DNA of 64,000 bases from JACVRU01 sp040902725 (lineage in GTDB: Bacteria > Actinomycetota > Thermoleophilia > Gaiellales > Gaiellaceae): contig JBBDWU010000028.1 of NCBI GenBank assembly GCA_040902725.1, forward strand, positions 62,001 to 126,000, read 5' to 3'. Shown piece by piece: positions 34,207 to 42,263 of this stretch; the first letter of the stretch is position 1; each line of letters starts with the position of its first letter. Below the pieces are notes generated by a model. That model had not been told where the DNA came from, made no database searches, and saw only the letters and a program-made list of their open reading frames with translations. A program made the translations under genes and the position numbers.

Positions 34207-36228
34207 TTGTCCCACGACACCGACAAGCTGATCCGGCAGCTGTCGCTCGTGGCCTTTCTCATGGCCGAGCGGCGTCCCCTCACCGCCAGGGACGTGAAGC
34301 AGAACGTCGAGGGCTACTCGGAGATGTCGGACGAGGCGTTCGCGCGCCGGTTCTACGCCGACCGCCAGGAGCTGATCTCCCTCGGCGTGCCGCTCCAGTC
34401 GCAGCGTGACGAGTTCACCGGCGAAGAGCTCTACACGCTCCGCTCGGACCAGTACTTCCTGCCGCCGCTGGAGCTGACGGACGACGAGCTGGCGGCGCTC
34501 CAGACCTGCCTCTACCTACTCGAAGGCCGCTTCGCGTACGCGGAGCCGCTCCGCCTGGCCCTCCAGAACCTGACGCTCGGCCGGCCCGCGTTCGAGCCGC
34601 CGAGCGAGACGGCGCGGAGCGTCGAGGTCTCCGACCCCGACTACTCGGCCGAGATGCCCGGCCGGCTGGCGAAGCTGGAGAGCGCGATCACCAAGCAGCG
34701 CACGATCAAGTTCCCGTACTGGACGCCGGCGCGCGACAAGGAGAAGGAGCGGACGGTCAACCCGTTCGGTCTCTTCATCGACAACGGCGCCTGGTACTTC
34801 GTCGGGCACGACCTCGACGACGACCGCCGGAAGATGTTCCGCGTCTCGCGCATCCGCGGCGAGATCCGCTTTGCGACCAGGCGCGAGCGCGACTTCCGCA
34901 TCCCCCCCGACTTCGACGTCGACGAGTACCGCGGCCGCCCGCCCTGGCAGGTCGGCGAGATCGTGGGCGAGGCGCGCATCCAGGTGGCGCCGAACACCGC
35001 CTGGTGGGTGCAGCGGCTCTACGGCGACCGCGGACGGCTCGAGGGCGACGTCTTCGTGACGGACTACGCGTCGATCCCGATGCTCGCGTCCTGGATCCTG
35101 CGCCAGGACGGACGCGCCGTGCCGCTGGAGCCCGCGCCGCTCCGCAGCGCCGTCGCCACTGCGCTCCGAGCCATCCGCGACCGCCACAAGGGCGCGCCGC
35201 AGAAGACCGCGGCCGAGGTGGCCACGAAGCCGGTCGAGCCCGGGGAGCGGCCCGCGGGGCCGGTTGCGCCCGAGCGCTTCGCCGTCCTCCAGGCGCTGCT
35301 CGCCTACCTCCTCGCCGCCTGTGGCGACGAGCGCGAGGCCGTCATCCCCGCCGCCGAGCTGGCCGAGCGCTTCGGAATCCCCCCCGACCAGCTCGAGGAG
35401 CACCTCTCCCTCCTGAACCTCGTCAACTTCGGCGGCGGCTGCTACACGGTCTACGCCGAGTTGCGGGGGCACGAGGTGCACGTCGACAAGGAGCTCTACG
35501 GAGACACGTTCCGCTCGGCGCCGCGGCTGACGCCGCTGGAGGCGCGCGCTATCCGGCTGGCGCTCGAGTTCGTCGGGCCGATGATCGCCGCCGACGCCCA
35601 CTCGCCGCTCGACCGCGTCCGCCAGAAGCTCGAGGAGACGTTCGGCCAGTTCGAGCTCGGCCAGAGCCCGTCAACGCACGTGGAGCCGGACGAGGAGGAC
35701 CTGGTCGGCGTGCTCACACGGGCCAGCCGTGGACGGCGGCTCGTCGAGCTCGTCTACCTGAAGGAAGAGGACGCGGAGCCGGAGACGCATCTCGTCGAGC
35801 CCTACGCGCTCGAGCGCAAGCTGCCGCACTGGTACATCCACACCTGGGACCTCACGCGCGACGGCGAGCGCAGCTTCCGGCTCGACCGGATGCGGAGCGC
35901 CCGGATCCAGCGCGAGCGCTTCGAGCTCCGCGCCGGCTTCGAGCCGCACGGGTTCGCGGGCGCGCGCACGGCAAAGATCTGGTTCTCACCGGAGGTGGCG
36001 CGCTACCGGCTCGAGCGCGGCGACGCCACGCGCCTGCGTGACGGGGCAGCCCTGGCGGAGACGCCGGTCGGCAGCGAGGACTGGCTCGTCGGCGAGATCT
36101 TCTCCCACCGGGGCGAGGCCGTCGTCCTCGAGCCCCCCGATCTCCGCCGCCTCGTCGGCGAGCGCGCCGCCGAGCTGGGACGCGAGCTCCGCGCGGCTAG
36201 GTCCGCGTCGCCGGCAGCGAGAGCGTAA
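34207..36228 (+). CDS. pafBC: Fused PafB-PafC WYL-domain transcriptional regulator
   Basis: 673 residues formed by two tandem HTH-WYL units: N-terminal helix-turn-helix (DKLIRQLSLVAFLMAERRPL), WYL domain around 165-260 (IKFPYWTPAR, NPFGLFIDNGAWYFVGHD), then a second unit from about 350 (ERFAVLQALLAYLLAACGD; VELVYLKEEDAEPETHLVEP; HWYIHTWDLTRDGERSFRLD). PafB and PafC form a heterodimer in mycobacteria that activates DNA-damage genes; natural fusions occur in other actinobacteria. The TTG at 34207 is required to keep the first helix. A TAGTGT (34192-34197) ten bases upstream could be a -10 element. It overlaps the convergent kinase gene by 32 bp. Confidence 0.88.
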   Translation: MSHDTDKLIRQLSLVAFLMAERRPLTARDVKQNVEGYSEMSDEAFARRFYADRQELISLGVPLQSQRDEFTGEELYTLRSDQYFLPPLELTDDELAALQTCLYLLEGRFAYAEPLRLALQNLTLGRPAFEPPSETARSVEVSDPDYSAEMPGRLAKLESAITKQRTIKFPYWTPARDKEKERTVNPFGLFIDNGAWYFVGHDLDDDRRKMFRVSRIRGEIRFATRRERDFRIPPDFDVDEYRGRPPWQVGEIVGEARIQVAPNTAWWVQRLYGDRGRLEGDVFVTDYASIPMLASWILRQDGRAVPLEPAPLRSAVATALRAIRDRHKGAPQKTAAEVATKPVEPGERPAGPVAPERFAVLQALLAYLLAACGDEREAVIPAAELAERFGIPPDQLEEHLSLLNLVNFGGGCYTVYAELRGHEVHVDKELYGDTFRSAPRLTPLEARAIRLALEFVGPMIAADAHSPLDRVRQKLEETFGQFELGQSPSTHVEPDEEDLVGVLTRASRGRRLVELVYLKEEDAEPETHLVEPYALERKLPHWYIHTWDLTRDGERSFRLDRMRSARIQRERFELRAGFEPHGFAGARTAKIWFSPEVARYRLERGDATRLRDGAALAETPVGSEDWLVGEIFSHRGEAVVLEPPDLRRLVGERAAELGRELRAARSASPAARA

Positions 36229-37993
36229 AGGTCGCACCCCGCTCGGGCGCCGACTCGACGCCGAGCGTCCCGCCGTGAGCCTCGGCGATGGAGCGGGCGA
36301 TGAAGAGGCCCAGACCCGTGCCCGGCTTCGCTCCACCGTCCGTCTTCGCGCGACCGAACTTCTCGAAGATGACGGTCTGCTGCTCGCGGGCGATACCGGG
36401 CCCGGAGTCGACGACGTCAACGAGCACGCGATCCCCGTACGTGTAGGCCGACACCTGCACCTCGCCGCCTTCGCGCGTGAACTTGACGGCGTTGTCGATC
36501 AGGTTGCGCAGCACCTGGCGTAGCCGCTCGCTGTCGCCGCGCACGGGCGGGAGCGGCCCGCGCACGCCGACGACGACCCTGACCGCATCCTGTTCGAGCT
36601 CGGCCGAGCTGACCGTGTCCTCCACGAGCCGCCCCACGTCGACGTCGGAGAAGGCGTAGCTGAACGTGCCCGCCTCGATTCGTGAGGTGTCGAGTACGTC
36701 GCCGACGAGCTGGGCGAGCCGCCCCGTCTCCTCGGCGATCAGCTCGAGGAACGAGTCGCGGTGCTCGGGCTTGAGCTCGCGCCAGCGTTGCTGGAGCGTG
36801 CGCGCCGACCCGATCACGGCCGCCATCGGGCTACGCAGCTCGTGGGAGACGAGCGAGACGAAGTCCGCGCGCAGAGCGGACAGGCGCCGCAGCTCATCCA
36901 CCGTCCGCCGCTCGGCGTCGTAGGCCCGGATGTTCTGCACCGCAGTCGCGACGAGCCGCCCGAGCAGGCTGACGAGCTCGATCTCCTCCGGCGAGAACGA
37001 CGACGGCTCCCGGCGGACGACGGAGAGCATGCCGATCGTGCGCGGCCCGAGCTGGAGCGGCGCCGAGAGGCGGCAGCGGAGCCCGAGCTCGAGCAGGTCG
37101 GCCTCCTCCGGGTGGAGCCGGTCGCCCATGTCCTCCCGGTAGACGAGCTGGCCGTCCAGGACGCTCTCCAGCACCGAGCCCGCGACGGGCCTCGTCGACC
37201 CGGGCGGGAACGTCGTCTCGGCGCCGGCGCCCGCGACGGCGATCACGTGCGCGCTCCCGTCCTCCGCCAGCACGATCGCCGTCCGATCGAAGGGGACGAG
37301 TCCCTGGAGCTCGCGGATGAACGCCCCGAAGGCCTGGTCGATGTCCAGCGACGAGCCGAGCGCCCGCGCGCAGCGGTTCGTGGCCTCGAGCAGGTCGACG
37401 CGCCGGCCGAGCGCGTCGCGCAGCCGCTCCGCCTCCGACGCGCGCGCGTCCGCGATCTCCGTCTGGCTGCCGAGCCGCTGCACCAGCCAGCCGACGATCA
37501 GCCCGATCAGGGCGCCCACGCCGAGATGGAAGGTGACGTTGGAGGGATCGAAGGGACGCGCGTAGACCCGGTCGCTCGTCAGCCACTCGAAGACGGCGGC
37601 CGCGGGCGTGGTCGCGACCGCCACCGCGACGCCGCCGGTCATCCCGTAGCGGACGGCCCCCTCGACGACCACGATCATGAGCAGCTGGAGGATCGGCGAG
37701 CCGGCCTGGAAGTAGAAGACGAGCACGAATGCCGACACGACGACCGTGTCGAAGGTCAGCGCCGCCGCTCCGAGGGTCTGCTGCGACCGGGCCGGCAGCC
37801 GGCGCCGCGCGAGCGCGTAGATGACGATCGCCCCCGCGGCGAGCACGCCCGTGGCGAGCCATGCGTAGAGGGCGTGGCGGGGTGGGTAGTCGGGACTGAT
37901 CGCGACCTGGAGGACGGCGAACGGCACGGCGCCGAGCCGGATCCACGCGATCCAGCGCTCCGCGTCGGGGCTATAGACGGGCTGGAACCTCAT
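36197..37993 (-). CDS. Membrane sensor histidine kinase with GAF domain
   Basis: 598 residues. About five or six membrane helices lie in 15-175, with no obvious extracellular loop. A GAF domain follows (LGSSLDIDQAFGAFIRELQG onward, about 215-370), then HisKA (FVSLVSHELRSPMAAVIGSA) and HATPase with NLIDNAVKFTREGG, VDSGPGI and GTGLGLFIARSIAEAHGG. No regulator adjoins it; the receiver proteins at 13033 or elsewhere are possible partners. ATG overlaps the queG stop (ATGA). Confidence 0.9.
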   Translation of the reverse strand: MRFQPVYSPDAERWIAWIRLGAVPFAVLQVAISPDYPPRHALYAWLATGVLAAGAIVIYALARRRLPARSQQTLGAAALTFDTVVVSAFVLVFYFQAGSPILQLLMIVVVEGAVRYGMTGGVAVAVATTPAAAVFEWLTSDRVYARPFDPSNVTFHLGVGALIGLIVGWLVQRLGSQTEIADARASEAERLRDALGRRVDLLEATNRCARALGSSLDIDQAFGAFIRELQGLVPFDRTAIVLAEDGSAHVIAVAGAGAETTFPPGSTRPVAGSVLESVLDGQLVYREDMGDRLHPEEADLLELGLRCRLSAPLQLGPRTIGMLSVVRREPSSFSPEEIELVSLLGRLVATAVQNIRAYDAERRTVDELRRLSALRADFVSLVSHELRSPMAAVIGSARTLQQRWRELKPEHRDSFLELIAEETGRLAQLVGDVLDTSRIEAGTFSYAFSDVDVGRLVEDTVSSAELEQDAVRVVVGVRGPLPPVRGDSERLRQVLRNLIDNAVKFTREGGEVQVSAYTYGDRVLVDVVDSGPGIAREQQTVIFEKFGRAKTDGGAKPGTGLGLFIARSIAEAHGGTLGVESAPERGATFTLSLPATRT

Positions 37994-38985
37994 CCGGCGC
38001 GCTCGTCGATCCGCGCCAGCGCCCACTCCGCTTGCTCGCGCAGGAGCGGATCGGCGTCGTCCGCGTAGGCGGCGACGGCCTCCCGCTCTTCGGGGCCGCC
38101 CGTGTTGCCGAGCGCGACGAGCGCGTTGCGGCGCAGGTAGCTGGGGTCGTTGCGCGGCACGTAGAGGCGCTCGTAGCGACGCACGAGCTCGTCCCCGTCG
38201 GCGCGGAGCCACTCGACGAGGTCGACCGTCCCGCCCTGGGCGTCCGCCTCGGCCCTGCGCTTCTCGACGCCGCGGTTCCACGGGCACACGTCCTGGCAGA
38301 TGTCGCAGCCGTACACCTGCGCGCCGAGCTCCGCGCGGTAGTGCTCGGGGATCGGGGCGGGCGCCTGCGTCCAGTACGAGAGGCACTTGGTCGAATCGAG
38401 GGTGCCCGGCTCGTCGAGCGCGCCCGTCGGGCAGGCGTCGATGCAGAGGCGGCAGTTGCCGCAGTCGAGGTCGAGCGCGGGCGTGGCCTCGACCTCCGCC
38501 TGCGTCACGAGCGTCCCCAGAACGACCCACGACCCGTGCGTCCGCGTGATCAGCAGCGTGTTCTTGCCGTAGAAGCCGACGCCGGCGCGCGCAGCGCCTT
38601 CGCGGTCGACATGCTGGTTCGCGTCGACGAGCACTCGGTACTCGCCGCCGAGCACCCTCCCGAGCGCGTCGAGCTGCTCGCGCAGCCGGGCGTAGTGGTC
38701 CTGCCAGGTGTAACGCGCCAGCCGCCCCTCCCCCGGCCCGGGCTCGCCGCCCGGCGCGTAGTAGCAGAGCGCCGCCGAGACGACGGTGCGCGCCCCGGGC
38801 AGCAGCTGCTCGGGGTGGCAGGAGACTTCGGGCTGCGCCATCGTGAAGCGCATGTCCGCGAAGAGGCCGCGCTCACGCCGCTCGCGGATGTGGCGCTCCG
38901 TGCTCTCGTAGGCGGCAGCGGGGGCCGCGCCGACGACGTCGATCCCGAGCTCTTCGGCGAGCCGTTCGAGCTCCCCTCGCGTCAT
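37990..38985 (-). CDS. queG: Epoxyqueuosine reductase
   Basis: Cobalamin- and iron-sulfur-dependent enzyme that reduces epoxyqueuosine in tRNA to queuosine. The 331 residues show the two [4Fe-4S] sets CGNCRLCIDACPTGA and CDICQDVCPW, plus GFYGKNTLLI upstream. The C-terminal 60 residues carry HEAT-like repeats (LRRNALVALGNTG, EREAVAAYADDADPLLREQAE), as in QueG. It completes the pathway begun by QueA and Tgt at 16.7-18.8 kb but sits in an unrelated operon with a histidine kinase. Confidence 0.95.
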   Translation of the reverse strand: MTRGELERLAEELGIDVVGAAPAAAYESTERHIRERRERGLFADMRFTMAQPEVSCHPEQLLPGARTVVSAALCYYAPGGEPGPGEGRLARYTWQDHYARLREQLDALGRVLGGEYRVLVDANQHVDREGAARAGVGFYGKNTLLITRTHGSWVVLGTLVTQAEVEATPALDLDCGNCRLCIDACPTGALDEPGTLDSTKCLSYWTQAPAPIPEHYRAELGAQVYGCDICQDVCPWNRGVEKRRAEADAQGGTVDLVEWLRADGDELVRRYERLYVPRNDPSYLRRNALVALGNTGGPEEREAVAAYADDADPLLREQAEWALARIDERAG

Positions 38986-39004
38986 GCGAAGATTGTGCCC
39001 GCAA

Positions 39005-39961
39005 ATGAAGGCAGTCCGTATTCACGAGGATGGTGGCCCGGAGGTCCTGCGTTACGAGGACGCGCCCGATCCGCAGGCTGCTCCGGGACAGGTGCTGGTC
39101 GAGCTGCGCGCCGCCTCGCTCAACCACCTGGACATCTGGATTCGCAAGGGCCTGCCCTCGGTGCCGAAGCCGCGGATCCTCGGCGCCGACGGTGCCGGCA
39201 TCCGAGCCGACACCGGGGAGCGGGTCGTGATCAACCCGGGCCTCGACCACGGGGACGGCCGCATAACCGTGATCGGCGAGCACACCGACGGCACGCACGC
39301 GGAGCTCGTCGCGGTCCCGGAGGAGAGCGTCTACCCGCTGCCCGAGGGGATGTCCTTCGAGGAGGCGGCGGCCTTTCCGCTCGTCTTCGAGACCGCCTAC
39401 CGCATGCTGGTGACGAAGGCGGCGCTCCAGCCGGGCGAGACGGTGCTGATCTGGGGGATCGGCGGAGGCGTCGCCACGGCTGCCCTCGCCGTCAGCCGCG
39501 CCCTCGGCGCGCGGACGATCGTCACCTCGGGCTCGGACGAGAAGCTCACCCGCGCCGCCGAGCTGGGCGCCGACCTGACCGTCAACCACTCGTCGAGCGA
39601 CGTCGCGGCCGTGGTGAAGGAGGCCGGTGGCGCCGACGTCGTCGTCGAGACGGTCGGCGAGGCCACGTGGGGGCGGACGCTCGCGGCGGCGAAGCCGGGC
39701 GCCCGCGTCGTCGTCTGTGGCGCGACGAGCGGCCCGAACCCGCCCGCGAACCTCCATCGGCTCTGGTGGAAGCAGCTGACGGTCTTCGGCTCGACGATGG
39801 GCAGCCGCGAGGACTTCGAGGGCGTGTTCGAGCTGGTCAAGAGCGGGCGCGCGACCCCGGTGATCGACACCGTGCTCCCGCTCGCCGAGATCCGCGCGGC
39901 GCACGAGCGGCTGGAGCGCGGCGAGCAGATGGGCAAGATCGTGCTCAGGATCCCGGAGTGA
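39005..39961 (+). CDS. NAD(P)H:quinone oxidoreductase / medium-chain zinc-independent dehydrogenase
   Basis: 318-residue MDR-family protein. The N-terminal GroES-like domain starts MKAVRIHEDGGPEVLRYEDA. The nucleotide-binding domain has VLIWGIGGGVATAALAVSRA. The structural-zinc cysteines of alcohol dehydrogenases are absent, whereas ASLNHLDIWIRKG fits the quinone-oxidoreductase or crotonyl-reductase-like branch. Substrate not determinable. Divergent from queG (19 bp). Confidence 0.85.
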   Translation: MKAVRIHEDGGPEVLRYEDAPDPQAAPGQVLVELRAASLNHLDIWIRKGLPSVPKPRILGADGAGIRADTGERVVINPGLDHGDGRITVIGEHTDGTHAELVAVPEESVYPLPEGMSFEEAAAFPLVFETAYRMLVTKAALQPGETVLIWGIGGGVATAALAVSRALGARTIVTSGSDEKLTRAAELGADLTVNHSSSDVAAVVKEAGGADVVVETVGEATWGRTLAAAKPGARVVVCGATSGPNPPANLHRLWWKQLTVFGSTMGSREDFEGVFELVKSGRATPVIDTVLPLAEIRAAHERLERGEQMGKIVLRIPE

Positions 39962-40095
39962 CGACGACGGCGATCGTGCTGCTCGTCTTCGCGGCCCTGG
40001 TGGTGGTCGCCTCGGTCGCCGCGGGCATCGCGCGCTACCGGGCGGTCATGCGGCGGCAGTGGCCCGAGGTCCCGCCGTTGAAGGACGAGGACTAG
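39958..40095 (+). CDS. Small single-span membrane protein
   Basis: 45 residues from GTG 39958, which shares GTGA with the oxidoreductase stop. One hydrophobic helix (AIVLLVFAALVVVASVAAGI), then ARYRAVMRRQWPEVPPLKDE, a basic stretch with an acidic end. Coupled translation argues that it is real. One base separates its TAG from the convergent gene's stop. Function unknown. Confidence 0.55.
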   Translation: MTTTAIVLLVFAALVVVASVAAGIARYRAVMRRQWPEVPPLKDED

Positions 40096-40096
40096 A

Positions 40097-40399
40097 CTAG
40101 ACGCCGAAACCGAGGATGAACTTGGCGTCCTCGGACATCCGCTCGGGAGTCCAGGGCGGGTCCCAGGTCAGCTCGACCTCGACCGCCTCGACGCCCTCGA
40201 CGGCCTGAACCGCGTCGAAGATCCCCTCCTGGATCATCTGCCCGGCCGGGCAGCCCATCGACGTGAGGCTGTGGATCACCTTGACCTTCGAGGCGTCGAT
40301 CTCCACGTCGTAGAGCAGCCCGAGCTCGACGATGTCCATGCCGAGCTCCGGGTCCTCGACCTCGCGGAGCGCCTCCATTACCTCGTCCTTCGACGGCAC
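40097..40399 (-). CDS. MIP18/DUF59-family iron-sulfur assembly factor (SufT/PaaD-like)
   Basis: 100 residues. VEDPELGMDIVELGLLYDVE is the family's DPE-x-G/P-x-x-ivelGL signature, and LTSMGCPAGQMIQEG carries the conserved Cys50. Family members aid Fe-S cluster maturation. GTG start at 40399, 23 bp after glpX, last gene of the cyclic-diphosphoglycerate operon. A link to the sugar-phosphate genes is not obvious. Confidence 0.88.
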   Translation of the reverse strand: MPSKDEVMEALREVEDPELGMDIVELGLLYDVEIDASKVKVIHSLTSMGCPAGQMIQEGIFDAVQAVEGVEAVEVELTWDPPWTPERMSEDAKFILGFGV

Positions 40400-40422
40400 G
40401 AGGCCAGGATACCCCCGGTGCC

Positions 40423-41385
40423 TCAGGTGGCGAGCAGGCGGACTTCCTCGCGCCGCTCACGCGAGAAGAAGTGGACGGCGTCGACGAAGCGCACCCAGTT
40501 GCAGCGCGTGCACATGATCAGCGAGTTGGTGCGCGCCGAGTCTGCGTAGAAGCGGACGCCGCGCAGCAGGTCGCCGTTGGACACGCCCGTCGCGACGACG
40601 ATCACCTCGCCCGCTGCGAGCTCCTCCGTGCTGAACACGTGCTCGACGTCGTCGATCCCCGCCTCGCGCGCCGCCTCGATCTCGCGCCGCGAAGCCGGCC
40701 AGAGCTGCGCCTGCAGCTCCCCGCCCAGGCAGCGGAGGGCCGCCGCCGAGAGCACCGCCTGCCGGGTGCCGCCGATCCCGATCGCGAGATGGTCGTTCGT
40801 CCCGCGCACGGCGGCCGTGATCGAGGCAGTCACGTCGCCGTCCTGGATCAGCTTGATCCGCGCGCCCGCCTCGCGCAGCTCGGCGACCAGGTCGTGGTGC
40901 CGCGGGCGGTCGAGCACGATCGTCGTGATGTCGTTCACCGTCCGGCCGAAAGCCTCCGCGATCGCGCGGACGTTGTCGCCGACCGACCGGCGCAGGTCGA
41001 TGTGCCCGCGCGCACGCGGACCCACGGCGAGCTTGCGCATGTACATCTGCGGCAGCGAGCGGAGGCAGGTCGGCTCCCCGACGGCGATCATCGACATCGC
41101 GCCGTTCCCGCCGCGCGCGACCACGCCCCGCCCCTCGAGCGGGTCGAGCGCGAGGTCGACGTTCTCGCCGCCCGCGCCGATCCGCTGGCCCGCCGCAAGC
41201 GGCCCCTCGTCCAGGCCGATCACGATCCGCCCGTCGATCGGGAAGTCGGCGAGCGACGCGGCCATCCCGGACGCGGCCGCCTCCTCCGCGCTCTGCTGGT
41301 CGGCGCGCCCGAGCCAGCGGGCAGCCGCGAGCGCCGCCCGCTCCGTCGTCCGCGAGTACGTCACGCACTGGCAGATCGGGGTCAC
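40423..41385 (-). CDS. glpX: Class II fructose-1,6-bisphosphatase
   Basis: 320-residue GlpX-type phosphatase. GRADQQSAEEAAASGM stands at the usual helix. RIVIGLDEGP and the metal-binding NVDLALDPLEG (Asp77, Asp81, Glu84) are present, as is VARGGNGAMSMIAVGE. The usual Thr after EG is Arg here. The end CTRCNWVRFVDAVHFFSR is unusual. It makes fructose 6-phosphate for gluconeogenesis. GTG start at 41385 shares GTGA with the 2-phosphoglycerate kinase stop. Confidence 0.92.
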   Translation of the reverse strand: MTPICQCVTYSRTTERAALAAARWLGRADQQSAEEAAASGMAASLADFPIDGRIVIGLDEGPLAAGQRIGAGGENVDLALDPLEGRGVVARGGNGAMSMIAVGEPTCLRSLPQMYMRKLAVGPRARGHIDLRRSVGDNVRAIAEAFGRTVNDITTIVLDRPRHHDLVAELREAGARIKLIQDGDVTASITAAVRGTNDHLAIGIGGTRQAVLSAAALRCLGGELQAQLWPASRREIEAAREAGIDDVEHVFSTEELAAGEVIVVATGVSNGDLLRGVRFYADSARTNSLIMCTRCNWVRFVDAVHFFSRERREEVRLLAT

Positions 41386-42263
41386 GGGACGGGCGCCAAC
41401 TCTTCGGCGCGGTCGAAGACGAGCTCCATCAGGTCGGCGATCGCGTCCTCGGCGCCGCGGTTCTCGATCACGGGGATGTCGACTTTGCGCGCCTCCTCGA
41501 CGATGAAGTCCTGGATGTGGCGGATGTCGCCGATCCGGTCGAGGTAGCGGTCGTGGGGACGCGTGCCGCCGGTCACGTCGTCGCGCATGACGAAGTGCTG
41601 CGCGTGCACCTCCTCCGGCTCGATCGACATCACCACGTGGACGAGCAGTCCTTTCTCGATCCGCTCGCGGAGCATTCCCGGCACGAGGTGCACGCCCTCC
41701 AGCACCATCGACCAGCCTTCCTGCTGCGCCCGCTCGATCGCCGCGTTGACGCCCACGAGCACGTGGCGCGTCTGGTCGATGAAGCCGAGCAGCAGCGCGT
41801 CGCCGGCCTCGCGCTCGGCGGCCGGCAGCGCCTCCCAGGCCTCGAAGCTGGAGTAGTGGACGGACGGCATGAACTCCCTCGAGAAGAACCCGCGCAGCGT
41901 CTGGCGGATGAAGTCGGTGCTCGTGACCCGAGTGATGCCGAGCCGGTGCGCCACCTCGGTGGCGATGGTCGACTTGCCGGTGCCGGTGCCGCCGCCGACG
42001 AGGACGACGACCGGCACGTCGAGCTCGCGCAGGCGCTCGAAGCGGCGCAGTCGCAGCGCGGTTCGTTCCCCCAACTCGTCGCCGAGCACCTCGGCGGCGA
42101 GCTGCCGAAGCCGGCCCTGCTCCACCGACTCGTTGCCGCGCTCGTGCAGGTCCTCCTCGATCCGGGAGGCGAGCTCGTAGGCGCGCATGGCCGGGACGCC
42201 GGTGGCCATCAGCGTCCTCGCCATCACGCCCTTCGAGTACGGGAGCGCGTCCTCGGCCCTCAT
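41382..42263 (-). CDS. 2-phosphoglycerate kinase (archaeal type)
   Basis: ATP + 2-phosphoglycerate to 2,3-diphosphoglycerate, the first committed step of cyclic 2,3-diphosphoglycerate synthesis in methanogens. The 293 residues begin with the ATP-cone-like ALPYSKGVMARTLMATGV (6-23), as in methanogen enzymes, then an AAA-type P-loop kinase with GGTGTGKST (91-99), TSTDFIRQTLRGF, MVLEGVHLVPG and DRIGDIRHIQDFI. ATG at 42263 shares ATGA with the stop of the synthetase gene. Adjacency to the synthetase makes the assignment firmer than the P-loop alone. Confidence 0.88.
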   Translation of the reverse strand: MRAEDALPYSKGVMARTLMATGVPAMRAYELASRIEEDLHERGNESVEQGRLRQLAAEVLGDELGERTALRLRRFERLRELDVPVVVLVGGGTGTGKSTIATEVAHRLGITRVTSTDFIRQTLRGFFSREFMPSVHYSSFEAWEALPAAEREAGDALLLGFIDQTRHVLVGVNAAIERAQQEGWSMVLEGVHLVPGMLRERIEKGLLVHVVMSIEPEEVHAQHFVMRDDVTGGTRPHDRYLDRIGDIRHIQDFIVEEARKVDIPVIENRGAEDAIADLMELVFDRAEELAPVP

